Positions 22,814-33,304 of a stretch of DNA of 64,000 bases are shown here, piece by piece. A program made the translations under genes and the position numbers. The notes beneath the pieces are model-generated. The model saw nothing but the letters and a program-made list of their open reading frames with translations. It was not told the DNA's origin and did no database searches. Numbering within the stretch: position 1 is the first letter of the stretch; each line of letters opens with the position of its first letter. The DNA is from Spiroplasma endosymbiont of Aspidapion aeneum (GTDB lineage Bacteria; Bacillota_I; Bacilli_A; Mycoplasmatales; Mycoplasmataceae), in NCBI RefSeq assembly GCF_964031045.1, contig NZ_OZ034994.1, positions 372,001 through 436,000 on the forward strand, in the 5' to 3' direction.

Positions 22814-24306
22814 TGAAAAAAATATCTAAAATTTATTATAATGAACTTAAAATAACTATTAAATCTAAGTCAGTCATTATTGGATTTATTATGCCAATAA
22901 TTTTAAAACTATTTTTTACAATATTATTTTCATCATTATATAATAATTATGGTTTAGATTCGGGGAATATAAATAGATCGGGTTTTTATTATATAACTAG
23001 TGTTATTTTAATATCTATTTCACTAACATCCTTTATTGGTATTAGTGTAAATAGAGTTTTTTGAAACAAAAGGGATGGAAATACTTACAAATTATTTCTT
23101 AACTATGGCTATTCTCCACGTGAAATTTTCTTTATAAAGTTGTTAGTTATTGTATTGCTCATAGTTTTATTACTATTTGCATTAACTTTTATTGGTGTTA
23201 TTTTTCTTTTTGGATGAATTGGAAAAGATGCATTATTTGCAAATAGATTCTTTATTTGTGATTTAATGTTTTATCCAATTATTATTCTTATTGTATTTCT
23301 TATATCTATGATTTTAATGCCTTTATTTAGTAATGCAAATTTCTTTGTGTCTGCATTATCAATAATATTTATTTTGATGGCATCGTTTTCTACTTTTGCT
23401 TTTTCAGAATCTGTTAGTTATAAAAAACAAGATAATGATATAAAAACCACTTCTTTAAGAACCTTTACTAAAGATGACGTAATGGGACAGATTTCTAATG
23501 ATGAAATAAGATTGCAAATTTATAATGAATTATTAAAAAAAGAAAATAAGAATTTCTTAGAAAAAACAAAAAATTTATTAAACAATTTTAATTCGGTTTT
23601 TCTTAGTGAATATATTACTGATAATGTTGCAGAAAAATTTGTTGGTACAGAATTGAACTCTACAATGAGGAGATTAATAACTAACTATTATAAAAATGAA
23701 TATCATTTATTACAACTACCAACTTCACCAATGAATTACTTTTATAAAATTTTTAAAAATACTAGGTTACCTTTGATAGATAAAATAGTATCGATATATC
23801 GTTATGAAAATTTATGGTCATATACTTCTAAAAATTCTCTATTTGTATACCCAAATTTGGAAGATTATAATGGCAGTTTGGAAGATTATTTCCATTATTA
23901 TGAAAAATCTTTATGTTATATTTGTTTAATTTCATATAATCGTTTTGAAAATGTTAAAATCCTTGATGATGAAAATATAGATAGTATAGCAGTAAATGAT
24001 ATGTCGAGTAAGGTAGATTTGTGGTCTTGGTTGGACCCACTATTTCAATTGAACAACTTCTTATATGGTATAAATTATTCTAATCCCTATCTTGATAACG
24101 CTCTAACATTACATTCACCAATTCCATCCCATCTTAGATGTTATGAGTATATTTCTACTACATCAACTGATAAGTCAAAAAATAATAAAATAACGATTAG
24201 TGATAGCAAAAATAAAATTTTTATTCAATTTTTTGTTTGGTTAATTATTCTTTGTTGTCTTATTATATCTACAAATTTTAGATATTCTAAATATATTCAA
24301 CAATAA
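22813..24306 (+). CDS. ABC-2 type permease with a large soluble domain
   Basis: A 497-residue membrane protein. Hydrophobic segments lie near residues 20-40, 55-75, 110-135, 152-170 and 178-200, then a hydrophilic stretch of about 270 residues (about 203-470) and a final hydrophobic segment near 475-492. An outward-facing domain of that size between the last two membrane segments is unusual for an ABC-2 permease and may bind substrate or a partner. It is coupled to the preceding ATPase by a one-base TAATG overlap. Substrate unknown. Confidence 0.75.
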
Positions 24307-24605
24307 ATTAAAATGTTAAATAGTTGATAATAACAGATGTTAAAGTATATTTAATTTATTGGAAAAATATTAAGCACCTATCAATTTGTTATTTAAAAAA
24401 GGGATAATAAATAAAAAAATCTAATCATAAGAATTTATTTAATTACCCAGGGCTTTTAACATTTATTTCTTTACCTTGAAGAACTTTAAATTCTAATAGG
24501 ACTTTTTGTATCTGTTATTGATATATAAAGGCTGTATATAAATTTTGCTATTTTAAAAGATATTTATAAGATAAAAAGTATTTTTGTCTATCTCATTTAT
24601 GATGT

Positions 24606-24632
24606 AACTTATGAATTTTTCATAAGTTTTTT
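24606..24632 (+). terminator. Intrinsic terminator
   Basis: Perfect 10-bp stem AACTTATGAA / TTCATAAGTT with a three-base loop, then a T run. It lies 300 bases after the permease stop and would prevent read-through into the deacetylase operon. Confidence 0.75.
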
Positions 24633-24880
24633 AATGATTAGTATCATAAAACTAAAACAAACAAGATTTAATGATCAAAATTAGATTTAATTTTTTTATT
24701 TTATTAGATATTTACCTTAAAAATTTCTATAGTGATATTAATTATCAAAAAATAATTATTTGATAAATCTAAACCTAAATAAATAATTTATTTATACATG
24801 TAAGATGTTAATAATGATAAAAAAATTTTAATTATTTCCTATTTCTTAATTGTTTAAAAAATATTATATTATATTCTATA

Positions 24881-24911
24881 TTTACACAATCTCCTATATT
24901 TAATGTATAAT
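24881..24911 (+). promoter_or_regulatory. Candidate promoter of the deacetylase operon
   Basis: TTTACA at 24881-24886 and TATAAT at 24906-24911 with a 19-base spacer, about 20 bases before the start codon at 24933. The leader would be very short. Confidence 0.45.
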
Positions 24912-24932
24912 ATTTAAAAATGAGGTAATGGA

Positions 24933-25787
24933 GTGAATGCAAAATTAAAATACAGTATTCTAGGTACAACAATAATGTTTATATTTATATTGTTTTTTAA
25001 TTTCTTTTATATCTCATCTAAGTCAAGTAGTGAAGTTAATAAAATTGATACAAATAAAAATGTAACTATGTTAACTTTTGATGATGGTCCGGGAGAAGCA
25101 GACCTAAAAATTTTAAAAATTTTAAATAATAATAATATTCATGCAACATTTTTTGAAGTGGGATGCAATCTTGCTAAATATAGATTTTCCGATAAGTTTG
25201 AAGAAGCACACCCTGAGTTAAAGAAAAATGAAGAGTCAGTTGAAGATAGTAAAAAATCAGACTCTATAACAACGATTGTACAAAAAATTCTCAATTCTGG
25301 CAATTTTATTGGCAATCATACCTATAATCACCAGAAATATGTTAATAAAATATCATCTTTAATAGACGAATTAAAAATAACAAATATGTTAATTAAAGAA
25401 GTGTACAAAGAAAATCTTGGTGTTGATATATCCTCCAGTCAAATTCCAGTAAGGATGCCATATTTACAATATTTTCCTGGCGTCGAGTATGCATTAAAAC
25501 AAGCTGGAAATAGTTATATTGCTAGAGGATATCTTGGTACTGATTATTTTGAAAAAGAAGCTGGGGTTGCTAAAATTTTAACCCAATATGAAACACATCT
25601 AAAAAAAGGAATTATATTTTGTTGTCATTCAAAAGATTATGCTCAAGAGTGGTTACCATTATTAATTGAGTATTTAAGAGATAAAAACTATACTAAATTT
25701 GCAACATTTTGACCAAAAAACTTAGATAGTAGCATTAGTTCTTTTAAAGAGAATTCTTACGAAAACTATGGAAGGTTGGTTAAATAA
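24933..25787 (+). CDS. Membrane-anchored NodB-type polysaccharide deacetylase
   Basis: A 284-residue protein with a short cytoplasmic start, one membrane segment (about residues 8-28) and an outward-facing NodB domain. Motif 1 is Thr-Phe-Asp-Asp-Gly-Pro with Asp50 and Asp51; motif 2 is His129-Thr-Tyr-Asn-His133, together giving the metal-binding Asp-His-His triad; motif 3 is Arg-Met-Pro-Tyr (usually Arg-Pro-Pro-Tyr); the C-terminal motif contains Cys-Cys-His-Ser-Lys-Asp. It should remove N-acetyl groups from a GlcNAc polymer or oligosaccharide. Translation starts at GTG after GAGGT. The stop overlaps the next start (TAATG). As these bacteria lack peptidoglycan, the substrate may be host chitin or glycan, or an exopolysaccharide (inference). 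Confidence 0.85.
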
Positions 25788-26095
25788 TGAAGTTAACAGC
25801 TTTGGAATGGCTAAGTTTCTCAATATACTTTATATTCATCTTATGCGGATTTATATATTTAATTTATTGGTCAGTATCGAAATGAAAGTCTAAAGATAGC
25901 AATTTAACATATTATATTTCCATAAATTTATCTTTAAGTATATTTTTAATAGCACTATTAACATTATTTGCTCTTACATATTCTCTTTATATAGGTCTCT
26001 GATGGCAAATAAATTTATCAAAACTTATTATATCATTACTAATTGCTAGTTTAATAATTATAAATTTATTTTTAGGTGATAAATACATTACATAG
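25787..26095 (+). CDS. Small membrane protein, unknown
   Basis: A 102-residue protein with three hydrophobic segments (about residues 10-30, 48-70 and 78-96). It begins at the ATG overlapping the deacetylase stop codon and has two in-frame TGA codons read as Trp, which hide it from standard-code gene calls. No family was recognised. Tight coupling suggests a partner or membrane scaffold of the deacetylase or of the secreted enzyme encoded next. Confidence 0.7.
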
Positions 26096-26117
26096 GATTA
26101 TCAGAATAGGAGTTATT

Positions 26118-28784
26118 ATGAAAAAAAGTATTTTATTAACAAACGTCTTAGTATCTACAATCTTTATTTGTAGTCCGTTTTTAACATCTTGCTACTTTGA
26201 TTATGGTGTTAATCTATCAGAAATTAGTGATTATGATTGAAAAAAAGAAGAACCTTATTATCAACAAAACGATGGAACTTTACGCGAAGATGACAATTCT
26301 AATGAGGTTTCAGCTGATGACATTAAATTTGAGAATAATGACAACGATAATATTGTTTTTGATAATAAAGGTTCATTTATGGATTTGACTAAATTCAACA
26401 CCTATTATAAAAATCCCGATTCAATCAAAAAACAAACACCAACTGGGGTACCTTTAAATAAAACTTTTTTGCCAAATGGTCAAAAAAAGATGCAGTATTC
26501 AAAAATCACTCCAGATAAATTTTATGATACAATCAACACATTAAATAGATGAGATTATAACAAAGATAAAGATGCTAAATATAACACTTCTCGAATACCT
26601 TTACAACCATCGAAAAAAACAAAGAACCACTGGGTAAACAATCAATATGATAAAGTAAAAGAAATGAACATGGGAGTACAAGTATCTTCCACAGCAAAAC
26701 AAAGTACCATTGTTGGTTCAAATCGTGCATATTCAACTTCGTTTAATGAATATCAATATAATGACATTGACATTGCTTGATCTGGTTCAATAAGTGAGGG
26801 AATAATTACACCACCTTCAAGAGAACAAACAGACAAGGCACATATTAATGGTACAAAAATGTTTGGTATTGTTTATCTTGATGGATATTATGGTCTTAAT
26901 AGAGAATCTACTGCAGGACTATTAACAAAAGATAGTAGTGGTAATTATTTGATTGTCAATACATTAATAAATATGGCAAAGAATATGAAGTTTGATGGAT
27001 GATTTTGAAATAATGAACCAAACGGTTCACAACCAAATGGTAGTGTCCTTGGTTATGACGTTGTAGTTGATATTTTAAAACAACTAAGAAATAAGATTTC
27101 AACAAGTAATGATGAGGACATTAAGAAATTAGAAATCGTAGGCTACAAAAATGATGGTACACTTGGTTTTGATAACACTGGTTTACCTATTAATGATGAA
27201 TCAAAACAAATTAAAGAAAATACAGATCATTTTGTATCCGATTTTTATACATTTGCCAATGAAAATGGAAATTACTTTGACAAATATTATAAAAATTCAC
27301 CTGATTTTGACAAACGATATAATGTTTATGGAATGTACAATTTAGGTGGTTGAGTTGATAGCAAGATTTGATATGACTCTAATAATTTAGGAACAAGGGA
27401 TTTTAGAGATATTACAAATTATCCAGCTAAAGATGGTAAACTATTAAATCCCGATACATCTGTTAATGAATATAAATCTGGAAATGGTTTTTCATTTAAA
27501 TCCAGAGAATCATTTGATGAACCAAATAGTAAGTTAACAACACCTCAACAATCATTATCATTATTTTCCTCTCAGACACCATCTGATTTGGCGTCAGCAA
27601 AAGCCCATATTAACGATGAACACAAAGTGCAAACAAGTGAAAATGATAAATTTGCTCTAACATTAACTAACGATTATAGCGATAAAACTTATACTGGTGT
27701 ACATAAATCGTTAGCAAATAATGATGTTGGTCTATGTGCTTACCCTGAAAATAAAAAAGTTTATACTGACAACACTGACTATAAAAAATATAGTTTTGGA
27801 GTTGGAGATATTGTAAGTGAAAAAACAACAATAACAGATAACAATCCTTTCTTTAGAACAAATTTCTCAACCGGACAAGGTGTAAAATATGCTTCTCTTG
27901 ATCATAATAATAAGAGAGTTATTGCAAATAAATATCCTTGAACAAACGAAACTATTGCAGATGTTCAACCAACATACAAATGAATGGTTGATGACCAATA
28001 TAATAGCACTAATAAAATTTTAACATCTGTTGATGGTTTTAGTGGTTTTTATGATTATGATAATCCGTATCTAAAAGGAAATTCTATTTGCCTAGGTGGT
28101 AGTCTAACCGAAAAATATTATATATCTCCAGCAAACTGGATAGCTGATCATAATTATACTTGGTCTATATTAGGAACAAACTATTCAAATGATAATCCTA
28201 GAAAAGTTTCAATAGTTTATAAATCAGATAATTCAAACGTTATTGATCCAAATAACGTTAATATTTCTGCTAAAAAACAAGGTGATAAATCATCTTGAGA
28301 TATTTCAAAAGCTACTGATGTAAAGATAAGTGATACTTCTCACACTTCACTTGGTGATGGTTGATGAAAAATAACTGCTACAGTAAACGCTAATTTTGAC
28401 CATTTAGGAATAAATTTTACCCCAAAATCTACTGGAAAGGCAAAAATTAATATTGGAGAAATAACTATAAGCAACCAAGGAGTTAAAAATAAAACTAATA
28501 CTCAAAAACTTAACCCAAAATTATCTTCTGAATATGAAATTTTGCGCAAAAATAAAAAAAGCATGCGGCTAAATTTTGAAAACATCATAAATGATAATAT
28601 ATATAGTTATTATGAAGTTTACAAAACTGATGCAACAAATAAATTAGTTTTATTGGGACAAACCAATTCGGATAATTATTACATTAAAAACTTAGATAGT
28701 AATGATAATCAAATTTTTGTAAAAGCAATAAATTATGACAATACAACAGATCCAGTGATTAGCTGGTATAAATATAAAATATAA
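26118..28784 (+). CDS. Secreted lipoprotein, GH85-like endo-beta-N-acetylglucosaminidase
   Basis: An 888-residue lipoprotein: signal peptide with lipobox Leu-Thr-Ser-Cys (Cys25), then a Ser/Asp/Asn-rich linker, then a catalytic region from about residue 170. The segment with His-Ile-Asn-Gly-Thr-Lys, and Phe-Asp-Gly-Trp-Phe-Trp-Asn298-Asn299-Glu300, match the GH85 pattern, in which an Asn and a Glu two residues later assist substrate-participating cleavage of the chitobiose core of N-glycans. The C-terminal third has beta-rich domains that could bind carbohydrate. AGGAG precedes the ATG. It would release host N-glycans at the cell surface. The adjacent deacetylase and exporter suggest a glycan-processing unit. 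Confidence in GH85 is good but rests on motif reading. Confidence 0.8.
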
Positions 28785-28794
28785 GGAGTTTCAT

Positions 28795-29496
28795 ATGATT
28801 GAATTAAAAAATGTTTCTAAAAGTTTTGGCAAAAACTTGGTATTAGATGATATAAGTTTAACAATACAGGATGGTGAATCTGTTGGTTTGGTCGGGTCTA
28901 ATGGTTGTGGAAAAACAACATTAGTTGAACTATTAATTGGCCAAATAAAACCAGATAAGGGTTCGATTACATTAAATGGTTCTAAGGACACATATAAGAA
29001 AATAGGAGTCCAATTCCAAGAAGGTTATTGACCACCTGGGATTACTGGCAAAAACATAATATCTTATTTTGTGAAGAAAAAAAATATGAACACAGAGGAT
29101 TTTGAACAATTAAAAAATGTTTTTAATCTTGAAGGTATTATTAATAAAAGCCTATCATCATTATCTGCGGGACAAAGACAGAGAATTAATACATTATTAG
29201 CAGTTGCAAATAATCAAGATTACATTTGTTTGGATGAAATGATCACTGGTTTAGACTTAGAAATGCAATTGCGATTAATTAAATATTTTAAAAGCAAAAT
29301 TGATGAGGGAAAAACCATGGTTATTATATCTCATAGTCCAGAAGAAATTGAAACATTATGTAGTACGATTATAATTTTAAAAGATTCAAAAATATTTTAT
29401 AAAAATAAAAAATCTGCTGTTGTTAGTGAATTTGGATCTGTGAGAAATATGATGTTAAAATTTTATGATAAGGAGTTGAAAAGTAATGTTAAATAA
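28795..29496 (+). CDS. ABC transporter ATP-binding protein (in glycosidase operon)
   Basis: A 233-residue ATPase with Walker A Gly-Ser-Asn-Gly-Cys-Gly-Lys-Thr-Thr, a good signature Leu-Ser-Ala-Gly-Gln-Arg-Gln, Walker B Cys-Leu-Asp-Glu (followed by Met rather than Pro) and H-loop Ile-Ser-His. AAGGAG precedes the ATG, 10 bases after the glycosidase stop, so it is probably in one transcript with 24933-28784. It overlaps the permease gene by 11 bases. Confidence 0.87.
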
Positions 29497-30406
29497 AAAT
29501 AAAGTTGAGAATCAGAATAAAAAAAGTGAATTTTTAATTGAATTTAAAGATTACCTAGACTCAATAGGAAAAAATATTGTGATGTTATTTGCATCATCAT
29601 TTAAATCATTGCGTACATATCTAATAGCTTTTTTAATCCCAATCGGCTTTCTATTAATGCTTATGTTATATCAAACACATTCAGGGTTAAATCAAATTAG
29701 AATTGCCCAATTAATAGGCTACTCTTTAATACCATGCTTCTTTGTTATTTTTTTAATAAATCTAACGATTGCAGAATGAAAAAGTTCAGTTTTTTTAAAG
29801 CGTATTCACACATCGGGTGTATCTAAAAGAAATTTCTTTATATCTTCGATTATTTTTGGTTTAATAACAGGGATATTAATGTATTGTGTGGGATTATTTT
29901 TTATTTATATAATTGGGATTGTTTTTATTCGTGACCCATTAGATAGTTCAATAAATTTGTCATATGCATGAAGATTATTATCATTTGAATCATGATTATC
30001 AATCATATTTGGAATGATTTTAACAAATCTTGTCTCAATTTTATGTGGAATTATCTTTAGTGGAATATGTAAAAGTGTATCACTATCACAATCGATTTCA
30101 ATTTTATTTGTAGCATATGCCATTGTTTTTTCAGACAATTTCTTAAATCCAATGACAATTGCTGTTTCTAAAAACTTGGTTTTATTTAGTTATTTGAACC
30201 CATTTAAACATACTGTTTGGACAAGTTATTTACTTGGTTGTCGTTACAATGGTGTCTTTATTAAAAACTGAATATTTGATGGTTCAACTAATAGACTAGA
30301 AATGAGTTTTGGATTAAAACCATATATACCGCCATTAACATCTATTCTTTATATAGCATTGTTATCTTTTCTTGGATTATATTCATTTAAATGAAACAAT
30401 AGATAA
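29486..30406 (+). CDS. ABC-2 type permease (in glycosidase operon)
   Basis: A 306-residue membrane protein with a hydrophilic N-terminal 45 residues and about six membrane segments, paired with the ATPase at 28795. TGA codons encode several Trp. Its placement after the secreted deacetylase and GH85-like enzyme suggests transport of a glycan-related substrate or export of a product, but ABC-2 permeases are mostly exporters, so import of released glycans is not implied. Confidence 0.8.
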
Positions 30407-30727
30407 TTCTATTATAATATCCCCTTAAGTAATAACATTTTTTATGAATAACCATTTTTTTAAAAATGTGATTAATATTTATTTTATAAAAAAGCAATTA
30501 AGTAGACAGAATATTAAATTTTTATTATGTATTTATTCTTAAATACTAATTACTATTAGAGTTAATTATTGTAATAAATTAATTCTTGTTTATTTTAGTG
30601 ATTATAGAATAGAATATTAAATATTAAAAATAATACCCATATTATAATTTTTAATGTATCATTAGTACAGTAATTAAAAGATACTATTAAATTACTTAAT
30701 TTAGAACACAAATAATTAAAGGAGAAT
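30407..30727. other. Intergenic region before the PAP2 gene
   Basis: About 320 bases of AT-rich sequence; no clear hairpin, RNA or small gene was recognised. Confidence 0.45.
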
Positions 30728-31945
30728 ATGAAAAAAATAAAGTTAAAAATAGACAAAGATTATAAATTACCATTTATTCTTTGTGCAATTATTTTTTCTA
30801 TGAGTGTACTGGGTTTTATAGTTTTTTCTTTTGGAGATCTTGATTATAAATGTTCTGGAGCTATGGGAATTTTGATGCATAACTATTTTATTAAAAATGT
30901 TGCTTTATTTTATTTCTTATTAGGTAATAGCTCAATGATTTTTTTAGTTATTTGTGTCTTAGTTATAATTGAAACTATATTTTATAAAAAGATACCGTTA
31001 AAGTATAACTGAATGATGTGATTTATATATTTGATAATTTATGCTTATTGGTTGTATTTAAAAATAAACGGAATAATTACTAGCAAAAATTTAGAAAATG
31101 ATGGAACATTGGGAAACTTTGATTTTCTTGTAGCACCTATTTCACATCAAATTGATGCAGTTGTATTATTTTTATTTGAGTTAATTGTTGTTATTTCAAC
31201 AACATATTACATGAGATTTGTAATGATTAAAAATAAAAAGATTGAAATTCATGCTTATTGAAAAGATGCTGTTAAAATGATATTAATTGTAGATCTTACA
31301 TATTTTATTGTGATAATTCTTAAACAATCAACTGGGAGAGGGGAATATTTTTGAACTAATTTTGAGGATATAATTGGGAAAATAAATTGAGATTCTGATC
31401 ATAAATATGTAAAAAGTGTTAGTTGAACAAAAGAGTTTTTAGATCTTGCTAATCACGGTGTAAATCTTGATAATCTAAAGGCTGCAATTATTAATAATAT
31501 AAATAAAAAAGGGTGGGGAAATTATCCATATACAAAATGATGAGAAATTAATGGTAATTTCTCACATAATTTACAATATTGGTATCCAATTAATATGTTT
31601 ATAAAACCCGATATGTCAACAATGCCCAAGGGATGAGATATCATTAATTTTCCATCAGGTCATGTTGTAACAGCCTTTTCTTTTATTGGTTATGGAAGTA
31701 TGTTTTTATATAATCGAGATGTTAAAAAAAGCTGAATAAAAAATTCATTTACTATAGTTTGAATTCTTCATATTTTGATGATGATGACAATGTTAGTTAT
31801 TGGAAGAGTTCATTGACTTACAGATGTATTTTTTACAGCTTTCTTAGTGCCTTTAATGATAATTTTTACAAATTATGTCTTTAATAAAATTGAAGAAAAA
31901 TATTTAATCAGAAAAAACAAAAAAAGTCAATATATAAGTTCTTAA
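30728..31945 (+). CDS. PAP2-superfamily membrane phosphatase
   Basis: A 405-residue membrane protein with several hydrophobic segments in the first 200 residues and the PAP2 active-site motifs in the last third: Pro-Ser-Gly-His followed by a membrane helix, and Gly-Arg-Val-His-Trp-Leu-Thr-Asp, where the His residues are the acid/base and nucleophile of this family. A Lys-Pro-Asp segment just upstream may be the first motif. It should hydrolyse a lipid phosphate such as phosphatidic acid, phosphatidylglycerol phosphate or a prenyl pyrophosphate at the membrane. GGAG precedes the ATG. It looks like a single-gene unit. Confidence 0.83.
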
Positions 31946-32058
31946 AATATTTGTAATATTTTATTTTAATCTTGTTAAAAAGTAATTTTTTTCATACTTA
32001 ATTTTATTTTTTTAATAAATAGACCTAATTTTATGATATTATAAATAAGTACCAATGT

Positions 32059-32135
32059 GCGCACGTAGCTCAGTTGGATAGAGCATCGGCCTTCTAAGCC
32101 GGTTGTCAGGGGTTCGAATCCCTTCGTGCGCGCCA
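32059..32135 (+). tRNA. tRNA-Arg (anticodon UCU), CCA encoded
   Basis: A 77-base cloverleaf: acceptor GCGCACG pairs with CGTGCGC, the D arm is GCTCAGTTGGATAGAGC, the anticodon loop is CTTCTAA with TCT as anticodon, the T arm contains GGTTCGAATCC, and the 3' CCA is encoded. It reads AGA and AGG, the main Arg codons in this AT-rich genome. Confidence 0.97.
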
Positions 32136-32280
32136 TTTTTTGAATTAATAATTATTATTTATAATAGTGGCTTAATTATTATAATAATTAAATTAATAAT
32201 TATTTAATGTATTTTTAAGTAATTTTGATGTAAATAACATTTTTTATTAAATAGTGTTTTCTTATTATTTTAAAAATATT

Positions 32281-32313
32281 AACCTTGTCAAGTTAAAATG
32301 CTTGACAAGGTTT
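32281..32313 (+). terminator. Terminator hairpin overlapping the rpsP promoter
   Basis: A perfect 12-bp stem AACCTTGTCAAG / CTTGACAAGGTT with an eight-base loop and a following T run ends transcripts from the tRNA side. Its 3' arm contains the -35 box of the next promoter. Confidence 0.8.
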
Positions 32314-32330
32314 TTCTTTTAATTTATAAT
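32302..32330 (+). promoter_or_regulatory. Consensus promoter of the rpsP operon
   Basis: TTGACA at 32302-32307 and TATAAT at 32325-32330 with the ideal 17-base spacer. It is the best promoter in the window and fits a ribosomal protein operon. The -35 box is embedded in the terminator stem. Confidence 0.82.
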
Positions 32331-32360
32331 TATATAGTACTTAAAGAAAGGAAATATTAG

Positions 32361-32804
32361 ATGGTAAAACTAAGACTAAAAAGAGTTGGTAAGAAAAAAT
32401 CTGCTTTTTATCGTATTGTTGCTATTGATTCACGAGTTAAAAGAGATGGTGAATATATAGAATTAATTGGAACTTATAACCCAATTAATGGTGAAAAAAA
32501 TATTAAATCAGATATTGCCTTAAAATGACTTAATGAAGGAGCACAACCAACAGATACAGTTAGAAGTCTTTTTTCTAAGGAAGGGATTTTAAAAACATTT
32601 CATGAAACTAAAGTGGCAAAATCTACTAGTGGAGAAAAAAAACAAAAAACTGTTAAGGTTAAAAAACCTGCTCCAGCTAAAAAACCAGCTTCAGCCGATA
32701 AACCTGCTCCAGCTAAAAAACCTGCTCCAGCTAAAAAACCAGCTTCAGCCGATAAACCTGCTCCAGCTAAAAAACCAACTGAAAAGCAAGCTAAAGCTAA
32801 ATAA
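32361..32804 (+). CDS. rpsP: 30S ribosomal protein S16 with repetitive C-terminal tail
   Basis: A 147-residue protein. The first 80 or so residues are normal S16 (Arg-Leu-Lys-Arg-Val-Gly, Phe-Tyr-Arg-Ile-Val-Ala-Ile-Asp, Ile-Gly-Thr-Tyr-Asn-Pro). From about residue 100 a Lys/Pro/Ala-rich tail follows, built of six-residue units of the types Lys-Pro-Ala-Pro-Ala-Lys and Lys-Pro-Ala-Ser-Ala-Asp. S16 is normally 80-90 residues in bacteria, so the tail is an addition. It is encoded by 18-base tandem repeats (32662-32772). AAAGGAAA precedes the ATG. First gene of rpsP-rimM-trmD-rplS. Confidence 0.95.
32662..32772 (+). repeat. 18-base tandem repeats inside rpsP
   Basis: Alternating near-identical 18-base units with the starts AAACCTGCTCCAGCTAAA and AAACCAGCTTCAGCCGAT, about six in all, coding for the Lys-Pro-Ala-rich S16 tail. 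Unit number may vary by slippage or unequal recombination without breaking the frame. Confidence 0.85.
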
Positions 32805-32809
32805 AAATT

Positions 32810-33301
32810 GTGTTTGATAAGTTAAAATTAATTGGAAAAATTTCAAGACCATTTGGTATTCGAGGGCAAGTAAAATTGGATATAGATAAGGAAATTTCTT
32901 TTCTTGATTCATTAGATAATAAAAAAGTTTATATTAAAAGCGATTTATCATATGAGTTTTTTTTTGTAGAGAAAGACCAAATTATATCAAAAAAAAGAAT
33001 TCTTACGTTAAAGGATGTTTCTAACATTGAAGATATTGAACCGTATGTTGGTTGTTACTTATATACAATAAAGGGTGATGTTGCTATTGAAACAGAGATC
33101 AATTATCATGGTTGAAAAGTCTTGTATCAAGATAATGATTTTGGTATAGTTGTTGATGTAATATACAATGGTAAATACAATCTTTTAAAAGTTGAACAAA
33201 AAGATTCAAAATATATATGAATACCCAATATTGACAATTTTGTAAAGAAAACATTAAAGAGTAAAAAAACAATTTATGTACAAAATATTGAGGAATTTTA
33301 A
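32810..33301 (+). CDS. rimM: 16S rRNA processing protein RimM
   Basis: A 163-residue protein of the RimM family, which binds S19 and the 30S head during subunit maturation. The N-terminal Ile-Gly-Lys-Ile-Ser-Arg-Pro-Phe-Gly-Ile-Arg-Gly segment is diagnostic, and the Gly-Trp/Asp segments of the PRC-barrel part follow. The start is GTG at 32810, 5 bases after the rpsP stop, with no good ribosome-binding site, so translation is probably coupled. The ylqC gene that lies between rpsP and rimM in many Firmicutes is missing. Confidence 0.9.
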
Positions 33302-33304
33302 ACA

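Larger units (their letters stand above)
24307..24932. other. Intergenic region with terminator and promoter
   Basis: About 625 bases without a credible gene. It contains the hairpin at 24606-24632 and a promoter-like region at 24881-24911. The rest is featureless AT-rich DNA. Confidence 0.5.

Noticed and set aside
26197-27345. Short frames at 26197-26388 and 27151-27345 within the glycosidase gene
   Set aside because: Out of frame with the 888-residue lipoprotein, which is continuous when TGA is Trp.
32662-32772. CRISPR-like repeat
   Set aside because: Units are contiguous 18-base repeats without spacers and code in frame for the S16 tail. No CRISPR array was seen anywhere in the window.
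32602-32817. Leu/Gln/Lys-rich frame overlapping the rpsP tail
   Set aside because: It is the other-frame reading of the tandem repeats; the S16 frame is the one continuous with the ribosomal protein.
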